This document shows, one piece after another, positions 8,042 to 17,000 of a stretch of 64,000 nucleotides of DNA. The translations under genes were made by a program, and so were the position numbers. Under the pieces are notes generated by a model that was not told where the DNA came from, ran no database searches, and worked only from the letters and a program-made list of their open reading frames with translations. Source of the DNA: Acidobacteriota bacterium. GTDB lineage: Bacteria > Acidobacteriota > Blastocatellia > Pyrinomonadales > Pyrinomonadaceae. The stretch is taken from NCBI GenBank assembly GCA_029781855.1, contig JAKOVX010000128.1:1-64000 (forward strand), written 5' to 3'. How positions within the stretch are numbered: position 1 is the first letter of the stretch; each line of letters opens with the position of its first letter.

Positions 8042-8737
8042 GTCTTTATGTTCATTGTCTCGGTCCCAGTTAATAAACTGGACCCCGAACGTACCCGAGT
8101 CATTACGAATTGCTCGATAACTTCGTTACGGTCAAATGTTCAAGGGCGTAAGTTGTCCTCGAACATTTCCGGTCCATTCCAATCTATTTCCAAAGATCAA
8201 GGTGTCACTTAGATAAGTAGTCAGAATTCAGAGATCAGCAAACTGCAGCCAGGTCGCGGGTGACCGGTGACAGGAATTAAGAGATCGCTATTCGGTGAGG
8301 TAGCGGTGGGCGGTGGCGGGCTGATTCCGAGTTCGGCGGCGATGGAGCGTTCGGAGCGGCCGGCACGGAGTAACAAGGCCCGTACTTCGTGCGGGCTTCT
8401 GCATTCCGGATCCGGGCGGCGGTTCCCGGTAAACGGCCGGCCTGCGTCCGGCGATCGGGAGCCTTGAGTGCCTTGACGCCAACGATTGTCGTGCGGTAAG
8501 ATGTTTCATATATGCAACGTACATGCACGTATGATTCTGCCCTGGTTGTCAGACACGTGTATGATCTTTTTTAAAAAGACGCGAAAAAAGGCACTTGTTA
8601 TCGCGTAAGTTGTGCCATAGCAGCATTTACATGTCCCACACAGGTGCGGGACAGGGCCGGGACAGCCGGGACAGAGTAGGCACACTCCCGGTCGTAAGGT
8701 TTACGGATAAAGGGTTTAGCGGTTTCGACACAAATAG
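8042..8737. other. Non-coding stretch with gene remnant, upstream of ietAS
   Basis: This region of about 700 bases holds the promoter side of the ietAS operon, a decayed HTH gene on the minus strand (about 8288-8470), and a cluster of GGGACAG-type short repeats at 8650-8677. A weak copy of the AGTAGTCAG repeat lies at 8217-8237. I see no intact gene. Confidence 0.5.
8288..8470 (-). pseudogene. Remnant of a small helix-turn-helix protein (resolvase/transposase-like HTH), frameshifted
   Basis: On the minus strand one frame reads HEVRALLRAGRSERSIAAELGIS (given in part) between about 8392 and 8320. A second frame finishes QPATAHRYLTE to a stop at 8288. Joined at ATCAGCC they make a textbook helix-turn-helix: ERSIAAELGIS followed by PATAHRYL. 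A third stretch of coding look (GRRPAVYREPP) lies upstream in the second frame. At least one frameshift is therefore needed. The reading is by eye and the full length of the ancestor is unknown. Confidence 0.4.
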
Positions 8738-8764
8738 GTGTCCCGCGTGGACGGGCTGAATTGG

Positions 8765-8998
8765 ATGAGACAAAGGATCACGATATCGATGTCGGAGAAG
8801 ATGCACGAGTACGTCGTGGAGCAGTCGGTCTATGGGACGGTTAGCGAGTATGTCCGATCGTTGATCCGGAAAGATCAGCAGGAGCGGGCGGACGATGCGG
8901 CGAGGCCGGTGGTCTTACCGTCGAGGGCCAACAGGGCCATGGCGAATGCCGAGGCACTCGATCACCTTGAAAAGCTGCGGGCGATACTCGAGAGGTAA
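8765..8998 (+). CDS. ParD-like ribbon-helix-helix antitoxin, apparently orphan
   Basis: The product begins MRQRITISMSEKMHEYVVEQ and continues YGTVSEYVRSLIRKDQQERA, the RHH fold of ParD antitoxins with the typical SEYVR(S/E)LIR helix. The reading frame extends upstream to a GTG at 8738, but ATG 8765 gives the usual 77-residue length. ParD normally precedes a ParE toxin. The 259 bases after its stop contain no ParE-like frame, so the antitoxin looks orphaned. Its RHH domain could still bind DNA. Confidence 0.75.
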   Translation: MRQRITISMSEKMHEYVVEQSVYGTVSEYVRSLIRKDQQERADDAARPVVLPSRANRAMANAEALDHLEKLRAILER

Positions 8999-9257
8999 AT
9001 CGAAGGCCGGCGTCGAGTGTCCCGAACACTGACGCCGTTCATCACCGGCGGAACGGATGGTTCGAAACGGGCAACATGCTTACGCGAGCAAACGATATTG
9101 TCACCAAATACACGATATGGGCCACAATTGGCGGATCTCACCCCCTTTTTTTCCTAGGCGATGCGAATGGAACGGTTCTTGCGACCAGATATTACTGGAA
9201 ACTAGTTAATCGTAATGGCCAGGCGGTCAATTCCTTGGAAAAAGAATGAGGTAAGAC

Positions 9258-10580
9258 ATGAGAACACCTATTAATTTTAAAGCATTTGTCGCCGTGTTTG
9301 CGGCGTTGACCATTGCGGTCACAACCGGTACGACATTCGCCCAAGGCAGAGGCCACGGCGGTGGTCATGGCGGCGGCCAGGGCAATGGCCGCGGAAACGG
9401 ACAACAACAGCGAGGCGGCCGAGGGGATGAGAACCGCGGCGATCGCGGACAGTTTCAGCGTCAGGGATGGCAGGGCGACGTTCGTGGACAGCGTGGCCGT
9501 CCGGATAACATCCGGCAGGATCGCGGCCGGCGTGACATGGGCCGCGGACGCATCGAACGTCAGGCGCCGGTCCCGGGCGGCGATTATGGCCAGCGGCAGA
9601 TCCGACCCGGGCGGCCCGACGTTTACTACAGACAGGACATCATTCGCGGAAACCAGCCGCGATACCGCGGTAACAACGCTTGGCCGAACAATTACGGAAA
9701 TGAGCGAAGCCGCGAGGTACATCTGCGCAATGCCGAACGAAAGGCGTGGAAAGATCAGGAAAAATATGAACGCCGATACCGGGGCGACGATTATGGATAC
9801 TACGGTTATCCCGCGTACCCGAACAACTATGGATATGAGCGCAGCCGCGAGGTCCATCTGCGTAATGCCGAACGAAAGGCTTGGAAAGATGAGGAAAAAT
9901 ACGCCCGCCGTCGATATCGGGACGACGATGATTATGCGTACTACGGTTATCCCGCGTACCCGGCTTACGTTTATTCACCTTACGTTTACCGCGTACGCCC
10001 GCGATGGAACGATGTGCTCCGAGACGTCGTCCTTAACACATTCAGTTTCAACGCCGGCTATGTTGGACGCCACGTGCGTTGGTCGGTCTCGTTTGGACAA
10101 CCGTATTATCGGCCGTACTACCTCCGAGACCGTTACGCTGTAGTGCCGCGTTTTTGGGGTCATGCCTATCGGCCTTATCCCGTGGACGCCGTCGATCTCG
10201 GCTACGTGCCGGCTTACTACGGGGACCCGTATTATCCGGTTGAACCCGCCGGCGTGAATGTGTCGGTATCATTCGGCAGCGGTTTTGACCGCCAGCTGTC
10301 GGACCAGTTGTTGGCAACGGGTTATTACCAGGGATACAACGACGGACTGTACGCCGCCACGGCCGGATACAGCGGAACCTATTACGATCCTTATGTTTAC
10401 GAAGCCGCCAGCTACGATCCGTACTCGTACAGTATCGGTGAGAACCGGCGCTGTCTGAGCGACGGTTATCAACTCGGGTATGAGGATGCCATGAACCGGG
10501 ATCTCGGACGCGATCCGAACGAGTTTGCGAACGTCAATCTGGTAAGCGTACTTATCAGCAGCTCGTCAACGGTTTACTAA
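9258..10580 (+). CDS. Secreted Gly/Arg- and Tyr-rich repetitive protein
   Basis: A signal peptide (about residues 1-28, hydrophobic FVAVFAALTIAVTTGTTFA) is followed by a Gly/Arg/Gln-rich segment (GHGGGHGGGQGNGRGNG). Next come two near-identical units of about 45 residues centred on ERSREVHLRNAERKAWKD, and then a Tyr/Pro-rich middle (YYGYPAYPAYVYSPY). The last 100 residues look globular, with QLLATGYYQGYNDGLYA and DGYQLGYEDAMNRDLG. GAGGT precedes the ATG at a good distance. I do not recognise the family. The low-complexity tyrosine-rich composition fits a cell-surface or matrix protein, which is an inference. Confidence 0.7.
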   Translation: MRTPINFKAFVAVFAALTIAVTTGTTFAQGRGHGGGHGGGQGNGRGNGQQQRGGRGDENRGDRGQFQRQGWQGDVRGQRGRPDNIRQDRGRRDMGRGRIERQAPVPGGDYGQRQIRPGRPDVYYRQDIIRGNQPRYRGNNAWPNNYGNERSREVHLRNAERKAWKDQEKYERRYRGDDYGYYGYPAYPNNYGYERSREVHLRNAERKAWKDEEKYARRRYRDDDDYAYYGYPAYPAYVYSPYVYRVRPRWNDVLRDVVLNTFSFNAGYVGRHVRWSVSFGQPYYRPYYLRDRYAVVPRFWGHAYRPYPVDAVDLGYVPAYYGDPYYPVEPAGVNVSVSFGSGFDRQLSDQLLATGYYQGYNDGLYAATAGYSGTYYDPYVYEAASYDPYSYSIGENRRCLSDGYQLGYEDAMNRDLGRDPNEFANVNLVSVLISSSSTVY

Positions 10581-10624
10581 TCCCCGGATTTGGGCGAGCG
10601 ATCGCTGACGACGGCGAAAATGGA

Positions 10625-10654
10625 AAAAGCCGCGTCGGGGTCGGCGCGGCTTTT
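10625..10654 (+). terminator. Rho-independent terminator (possibly bidirectional)
   Basis: AAAAGCCGCG (10625-10634) and CGCGGCTTTT (10645-10654) form a perfect 10-base stem between convergent genes. The A run on the left and T run on the right let it serve both strands. Confidence 0.85.
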
Positions 10655-10698
10655 CGTTATGAATAATTTTGACCATCACCGGATGCCCGGAAATAAGG

Positions 10699-11205
10699 TC
10701 ACCTTTCCGAAATGTTATTAAGCCGTTGAAAGTACGGGGCGTAAATATTCTTTTGGACGTTTCCGAATAAATTGAAGCTCTCGAAGAATTTCGCCCATTC
10801 TTTCGCCGGCGGCGGCAGATAGCTGCAGATCTTGCCAAATCCCTGGAAGAGCGAGTCGAATGCGTCAGCCGCTTTCTGCGGGTCGTCGTAGATGACGCGG
10901 TCGTCGCTCAGGGTCACGATCGCGTCGTGGATCTTGTTGACGGCGACGATGTCGAGGCAAACTTCCTGGACCTTGCCGAGAGATTCGCCGACCTTGCCGA
11001 GGCCTTCGTTCGCCTTGCTCAATTTATCGAATACCGCCGAATCGCCCTGCAGCAGCTTTCCGGCCATCAACGCCTGGTTGATCCGGGTCTGCCCAAGCTC
11101 GGCCGAGGATTTGAGATCCTCGATCGTCGTGTTCGCGGCGCACGCACCGGCCTTTTTCTTGATAGTCATCCAAGCCGAACTCAATTTGTCACTCCAATCC
11201 GCCAT
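10699..11205 (-). CDS. Hypothetical helical protein, 168 residues
   Basis: The protein starts MADWSDKLSSAWMTIKKKAG and is predicted almost wholly helical, with heptad-like runs (ANEGLGKVGESLGKVQEV) and no signal peptide or long membrane segment. Three cysteines (in GACAAN, EVCLD and KICSY) are scattered. A strong GAGGAGG lies about 11 bases before the ATG, so expression is likely. I do not recognise the family. It is flanked by a secreted repeat protein (convergent) and a secreted small protein (divergent), neither of which informs its role. Confidence 0.6.
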   Translation of the reverse strand: MADWSDKLSSAWMTIKKKAGACAANTTIEDLKSSAELGQTRINQALMAGKLLQGDSAVFDKLSKANEGLGKVGESLGKVQEVCLDIVAVNKIHDAIVTLSDDRVIYDDPQKAADAFDSLFQGFGKICSYLPPPAKEWAKFFESFNLFGNVQKNIYAPYFQRLNNISER

Positions 11206-11502
11206 TGTAGTCAGAGCCTCCTCTTCTCAATTTAAGAACCGTGTTTTTTAATATACACCCAGATGGGCGAGCGGGCACGCAGAACTTCGTGTGGACATAT
11301 CGTCATATGCCTGTCGGCGACGGTTCGCGATCTCAAATAACGGCGTATTTGAAGCGGACATTTCCGGTCGCCCGCCGCAAGGTTGAGGACAACGTTTGGA
11401 TCGCCTGAAACAACATATTTATATGTGTTTGCCGTCACATATTACCGGTTTCGACGGTGCTAGGATGGAAACCGGGAGTGTTTTTAGGAGGTGTATAAAT
11501 AT

Positions 11503-12096
11503 ATGAAAAGAAAAAGTTTATCAACCATAATTGGATTTGGGATATTAGTATTGACCGCCGGATTGGCGTTTGGACAGGCGCCGACGACATTTACCGGCAC
11601 CGCCGTGATCTACGGATCGGGATTCAACACTCGAACCATAACGAGGACGTTTACGCTCGACATTCGCGGAAAGACCTCGAAGGCAGAGGCCGAACGATAT
11701 TTGACGACGCTGCAGAATGGCGGCCAGGACGCTCTGCTCGATGCGATCCGAAAGAACGACCTGGGACGTTTCTCACTCGGAGGTTCGCTCGGGAGACAAT
11801 TGAACGCTGTGGTCGTGGACCAGCATGACGGAAAGACGCGTGTGCGTGCCGTGTTCGAACGCTGGATCGGTTTCGGCGAGCTCCGTTATGGATACCGTTC
11901 GATCGATTATCCGTTCGGCTATGTCGAGATCTTGATCGATCCGGCGACCGGAAAAGGCAGCGGAACCATCATTCCGGCAGCTCAGATACGATTTAAGAAA
12001 GCGAAAGACGGCGGAAACGACACCGTGGCGATCGAGGATTTCGGTGTATTTCCCGGACGCCTGATGGGCGTAATAATGCGCGGCCCGCAATTGTAA
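11503..12096 (+). CDS. Hypothetical secreted protein, 197 residues
   Basis: I place the start at ATG 11503, 10 bases after an AGGAGGT; an earlier GTG at 11491 lies within that ribosome-binding site. A clear signal peptide (MKRKSLSTIIGFGILVLTAG, cleaved near AFGQ) is followed by a beta-rich domain of about 170 residues, including TFTGTAVIYGSGFNTRTITR and GYVEILIDPATGKGSGTIIP. The protein has no cysteines and no recognised motif. It probably folds in the periplasm or outside the cell; the function is unknown. Confidence 0.7.
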   Translation: MKRKSLSTIIGFGILVLTAGLAFGQAPTTFTGTAVIYGSGFNTRTITRTFTLDIRGKTSKAEAERYLTTLQNGGQDALLDAIRKNDLGRFSLGGSLGRQLNAVVVDQHDGKTRVRAVFERWIGFGELRYGYRSIDYPFGYVEILIDPATGKGSGTIIPAAQIRFKKAKDGGNDTVAIEDFGVFPGRLMGVIMRGPQL

Positions 12097-12447
12097 CTCG
12101 CGGGAGTCCGTTCGCGGACGAGTACAAGCTTAGAGGGAAAGGCCGGCGGATAGCTACCGGTCTTTTGTTACGTCTCGATGCAGCTAACGTGATTCGTAAA
12201 ATAAAGCTTGCTATTTCACCAGATAGAGTCCATCATTATCACCGTAACCCTACTCTCGCGTGTTCACGGGAACGCGCGCTTCGTCTTAACGGTTTTGGAT
12301 AAGTTTGAGAGCAGGCCGGATTGAAATAATAGAAGTCGCTCTCGAAGTAGTTTTGAGTATCCGAAATCGTCCTTTCCCTTTGCAGGCAAAGTACGTAAAT
12401 TTCGACGCTTCTGCAGGATCCCGATAACGGGAAAGGAATATAGAATA
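12097..12447. other. Intergenic region with terminator and leader of the RRM gene
   Basis: The first 70 bases hold a terminator hairpin (12138-12165). The remaining 280 bases are the upstream region of the RRM protein gene and show moderate AT content. No short gene is evident. AAAGGA about 10 bases before ATG 12448 is a plausible ribosome-binding site. Confidence 0.5.
12138..12165 (+). terminator. Rho-independent terminator
   Basis: AAAGGCCGG (12138-12146) pairs with CCGGTCTTT (12157-12165), with one G-T pair and a following T, 41 bases after the stop of the secreted protein gene. Confidence 0.65.
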
Positions 12448-12807
12448 ATGTCAATGAAACTCTACGTAGGAAATCTTTCCTTTAATACAAGCAACCAGGA
12501 TCTTAACGACCTGTTCGGTGCTATCGGCACCGTCGAATCAGCTAACATCATCGAAGATCGTGAAACGGGCCGCTCGCGCGGTTTCGGTTTTGTCGAAATG
12601 TCGTCTCAGGCTGAGGGCGAAAACGCTATCGCACAGCTCAACGGCAAAGAAGTCGACGGCCGCGAACTGAAAGTCAACGAAGCCAAACCGCAGGAAAGCC
12701 GCGGAGGCGGCGGCGGTCGCGGTGGATACGGCGGTGGTGGCCGTGGCGGCAGCGGCGGCGGTAATCGCGGCGGCGGTGGTGGTTACGGCGGCGGCGGTCG
12801 CTGGTAA
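12448..12807 (+). CDS. RRM-domain RNA-binding protein with glycine-rich tail
   Basis: The 119-residue protein has a single RNA recognition motif: RNP2 KLYVGNLSF at the start and RNP1 RGFGFVEM near residues 47-54. It ends in a 35-residue Gly/Arg tail (GGGGGRGGYGGGG). This is the architecture of bacterial and cyanobacterial glycine-rich RNA-binding proteins, which bind single-stranded RNA and are often cold-induced. The gene is monocistronic with its own terminator. ATG 12448 is used; ATG 12454 is also possible. The cold-shock link is from the family, not seen here. Confidence 0.93.
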   Translation: MSMKLYVGNLSFNTSNQDLNDLFGAIGTVESANIIEDRETGRSRGFGFVEMSSQAEGENAIAQLNGKEVDGRELKVNEAKPQESRGGGGGRGGYGGGGRGGSGGGNRGGGGGYGGGGRW

Positions 12808-12838
12808 GCGAATCGTTACCTCATAAGTAACAAAGAAG

Positions 12839-12870
12839 AATGCCCGCAAGCCTCGTGCTCTGCGGGCATT
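12839..12870 (+). terminator. Rho-independent terminator of the RRM gene
   Basis: AATGCCCGCA (12839-12848) and TGCGGGCATT (12861-12870) form a perfect 10-base stem followed by TTTCTTTTTT. Confidence 0.9.
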
Positions 12871-12916
12871 TTTCTTTTTTCGGTCAATTAACGCCGAACC
12901 GTGCTATCCTAACCAT

Positions 12917-13327
12917 ATGTCTTTTGGCCCGATATCGATTTCACGCCGACATGTGCTCGGCGACCTTTACTCACGGTGTGACGCGATCGAGAGCGTGCCG
13001 GTATATATGGACAATGTCGAAGGCGAATTGCTCGGGCACGTCGATGAGGGACTCGGGCACTATGCTGATGCGTTTCGATTCCATCTGGACGAAGACGTGT
13101 GCAAGAAGCTATCGGCCGGGCATTTTACCTATTCATTCAATTACCAGCATACCGACGACGGCGAAACGGACCGCGGCCGGCGCCGTATCAAACTCAACGC
13201 GATACTGCTGAATGCCAGCAAGGGCTACGCCAAGCCCGTGCCAAAGGCAAAGGCCTCTGCCATCGCTGCCGAGCAGGCTAAGTCGGAGGCCGCTCTCACG
13301 GAAACCGAACAGATCCCAGCTAGTTAA
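12917..13327 (+). CDS. Hypothetical cytoplasmic protein, 136 residues
   Basis: The product starts MSFGPISISRRHVLGDLYSR and has an alpha/beta central part with acidic stretches (NVEGELLGHVDEGLGHYADA, FHLDED). It ends in a low-complexity Ala/Lys/Glu tail (KPVPKAKASAIAAEQAKSEA). It has no signal peptide or membrane segment. I do not recognise a family. Codon choice resembles the neighbours, which supports a real gene. Confidence 0.55.
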   Translation: MSFGPISISRRHVLGDLYSRCDAIESVPVYMDNVEGELLGHVDEGLGHYADAFRFHLDEDVCKKLSAGHFTYSFNYQHTDDGETDRGRRRIKLNAILLNASKGYAKPVPKAKASAIAAEQAKSEAALTETEQIPAS

Positions 13328-13355
13328 TTTCTGATATAGAGAATTCGCTCTCAGT

Positions 13356-13910
13356 CTATGGTGTCGACAGCGTGTACAGGTCCGACAGCATTTTCGTCTG
13401 CGCCGGCGTGACCGTAAACTGGTAGCCGCCGATCGTAAATTTCGCACCGGGAGCTGAGATCTTTTTGAGATCTTCGCGGGTCAGGACAAAATTGAGATAT
13501 TCGATATTTTCGTTAGGTTTTGAGACGTAACGGGCGTCGCCTAGTTCGAACGTCTTGTCGCCAGAGGTGACTGCCCAATGATGGTCCGCGGCGAACCGCG
13601 GCCTTTTAGTCAGCACCCAGAACGCGAAGATGAGCGTCGAGGGTGCGGCGGTCAGTGACCGGCCGGCGAAATTGAAGGCTGAAGCGAAATTCATCGCTTG
13701 CACGCCCGCTTTCGACGCCTCTTTTTGATCAAAATTTTCGGCGACGGCCATGATCTTCGATTCATTGGAATCCTGATCAAAGGTTATCGCAAAATGTTCG
13801 GCCCGGATATCGTGCATCTTCCGTTTCAGATCGTCGAACGAGCGCCCCTGGGCAGCGGCGGAAGACACTATGAACAACGCAATAAACAGCAACAGCAACG
13901 TTCTTATCAT
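13356..13910 (-). CDS. Hypothetical secreted protein, 184 residues
   Basis: I place the start at ATG 13910, where a signal peptide begins (MIRTLLLLFIALFIVSSAAA, cleavage before QG). The frame is open 28 codons further upstream but reads unlike a protein. The mature part contains FDDLKRKMHDIRAEHFAITF and a C-terminal beta segment KFTIGGYQFTVTPAQTKMLS. No known motif is visible. It is divergent from the large HEAT-repeat protein gene at 14020, with only about 110 bases between them. Confidence 0.65.
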   Translation of the reverse strand: MIRTLLLLFIALFIVSSAAAQGRSFDDLKRKMHDIRAEHFAITFDQDSNESKIMAVAENFDQKEASKAGVQAMNFASAFNFAGRSLTAAPSTLIFAFWVLTKRPRFAADHHWAVTSGDKTFELGDARYVSKPNENIEYLNFVLTREDLKKISAPGAKFTIGGYQFTVTPAQTKMLSDLYTLSTP

Positions 13911-14019
13911 GGCGGTTTGAGAATAACGCCCGCCGGGCCCCTGCCGCAAGCCTTTTTTGTTGATTAGCGGTGGGTAAGGGTTATAATTGCTCAATCAGCG
14001 GCTTCAGGAGATTCCCTAA

Positions 14020-17000
14020 ATGAAACGAGTCTATTCAGCGATCGGCCTTTGCGCGGCACTGTTGATCTTCGAGGCGTGGGTGTTTTTGCCCGCATCGCAG
14101 GCAAAGACCGATGTCGTCGACGGGCTTCTCCGTGTTCCCGCTCCTCCGCCGCCGAATCCGCTTGTCTCGCGGCACACGGGTTCGAAACGGCTGCAGGATC
14201 CGTACAACGTCAGCAACCCGCCGGATGACAACGCCCCGACAGATGAACTTCTAGAATATTGGTCCGCCGTTCAGCGGCAAAGACAGGCACTCGGGTACAC
14301 TCCGGACCCTTCGGAACGGACGCTCGGGCGTTTGTTCAAAGAGATAGACAAGGACCATTCGAAACTGCTGAAGCTACTTGGTTCGTTTCCCGACGGCGAG
14401 AAAACGGCCGATTTTGTTAAGGGCATTTACGACCAGGAAGGCACGACCGGGGTTTTCAGCAAGGATGAGCGAAAAACGATCAAGAACTGGCTGGTCTATC
14501 ACAGCCCGTATTTTTCGAACGAACTCTATCAGATGGCCGAAAAGACCGGAGACACCGATACATACGTAACGAATCAGGAAGAGCTGCTGGCGCTGACGCG
14601 TGTGGATTTTGACAAGGCACGGCCGCTCATCGATCGGCTCTACGCAAACGGGCCGGACAAGGTGTCCCGTGTGCTGGCGAGATGGGCGTTATACCGGCAT
14701 GCACTCGACACCGATGCGACGGGCGACATCGAGCGGTATCGCGATGAACTGAAGGCGGTCGTCGAGGACAAAACCTTGAGCGCACCGATGCGCGACCTCG
14801 CGATGGACGCTCTCGTCAGCGAAAAAGAATGGTCCGGCCGGGACGATTGGTATACAGGACTGATGGCCGACGAAACGCTCGGCGACCTCGGAACCTATAC
14901 CGGACTGACGACCCTTATCAACGTTTCGCCGCCGGAAAAATACCTCGACAAAATGCTGGAGCTGCTCAAGAGCGACAACAAAGCCGTCCGCACGGCTGCC
15001 GTCCGTAACCTTTTGCTCAAGGGAAACGGTACGAAGCCGGAGGTCATCAAGGCGATGCTGCCGTGGCTCGAAGACCCTAATTGGGCAAACGACGTCGGCG
15101 GGGCCAGGATGGGAATAATCAACGCTCTCTCCTCGATCAAGCTCCCGGAAAGCGTGCCCGGCCTGATCAGGACGCTCGACGAGAAGAAGAAGCAGCGGGT
15201 CACGAGCTATGCCGAGGCCACGAACGTCATGGTCTCGAGGGCAACAAACGCGGCCAACGCGGCGGCAAACGCCGCCTCGTACGCCGCAAACCTATCGGCG
15301 TCGACTGTAGCTTCATCTTCGGGGCGTGATATTGAGGTCTATGCCTACCGTTCTCCCGCGGTCACCGCTCTTGGTTTTCAAGCGGACCCGGCTGCCGGGC
15401 CGGCTCTCCGTCGAGTCCTGAACGAGGCTCAGGGCTACGATCGGATGACGATCATCGATGCCCTACTGAAATGCCGCGGATTTTCGGTACCGGAGCAGGT
15501 CGACGCGTTCGAGTCGGCGGTCAAGAAGCAGGTGATGGCCGAGGAACTGGCGCGGGCCGCAGCGAATACGAACGCCCCCATCCTCGATTATTACGGCGAC
15601 AATTCGCCGTACGGCAAACCCGGAGCCCCGACTCAGGCCGACATCAAGCAAATGATCGGGCAGAGGCTGCTGATCTCAGGGGAAGTCCCCGATGATCTCG
15701 TCTATGGAGTCATCGCCAGGATCGACGTGCTTGACGGCCGCGAACCTCGTGTCGCCGCCGCAATGCGCGAGGTTGTGATGAGGTGGCCGAACGCTACGGT
15801 CAATGTGCTTTTCCTTCGTGATCTGAAGGCCGACAAGGCCGACGTGCCTTCGGTCATTCGTCTGCTGGCAATGCGAAAGCTGCTGCGTGCCCAATTTTCG
15901 TCGGACGTTTTCGACTCGCGGGCCGTTTCGCCGACCGCCAATGGTATAGTCACGTGCATACTCGAGGATACGAACGACTACGACGCGATCCTCGCAGCGG
16001 ACAACGCCGAGGCGAAGACCGCTCTTCTGGCTTGTGCCCGCCTGATCCGTGCCCCGCTGCCCGTCCTTAAGGTAGCGGAATACGTCCACAGCAGTGACCA
16101 ACGGCTTGCCGCCGCCGCCGAAAAATACCTTGAGTCCGAAGATTCGCCCGCCGCCAGGGCGATCGTGCTCGGGCTGCATCCGGGCGAAGCGAAGATCCTC
16201 GGCGCGACCGACGCATTTTATTCTGGAACGGACAAAGAGTCCGGCGGAATGTATCGGCAGGTCCTGTTCGCCAGCGTGGATCCGACTGATCCGACTGCCG
16301 GGACCGTGTCTCCGGGCGAGATTTACGAAGAGGATGAGAGTTATCCCGGCGAATCCGAGGGCCCCTACGCCCGTCAGGAACCAGAGCCGGAAAACCTGGA
16401 GAATACAGAAAAGACACTGCAGGATGAGGTCAAAAAAGATGCGGAACTGCTGGGCGTTTACGCCTATGCCCGCAATTACGTCCGCATTTACAAGGACAGA
16501 GTGATCTTCAGCTGGGACGAGGACAGTTCGCGTTACCGCGAACGGCCGCTGACGACCGCCGAATTCGACACGCTGAAATTCTACCTTACGGACCATCACG
16601 TCGATGAGCTTGTTCCTTTTCTGGCCTGCGATACAGATCCATGCACCGAACGCGAATTGTTGATGCTCGGCCGGAACGGCGGCCGCCGAGTTTATTCTGA
16701 CGGCGGAAGTTACGATTTTTTTAACGGCCTCGACCGTTATTTCGCCGATCTGAAACGCGAACCCGGAACGCTCAAATACAGCCTGAGCCGCGAAATTCCG
16801 GGCCTCGAGATCCTGATGGCGAACGACGATCTCGAAGCAGAGACGGTCTGGAAGTCGGGCAGCGACCTTCGGGTAGCGGTAACGGATCTGCCGACCCGCC
16901 GGCGTGTCGAGGAGGAGATCGATAAGGCAGTTGAAAAAGCCGAAGATAAGGACAATGACGTCGAGCCGGAAGCGGAAATAGCTCCCTCGGAAGCCCTTCG

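Noticed and set aside
9192..10143. Long alternative frames on both strands across the Gly/Tyr-rich gene
   Set aside because: They arise from the repetitive GC-rich sequence; only the listed frame has a signal peptide and ribosome-binding site.
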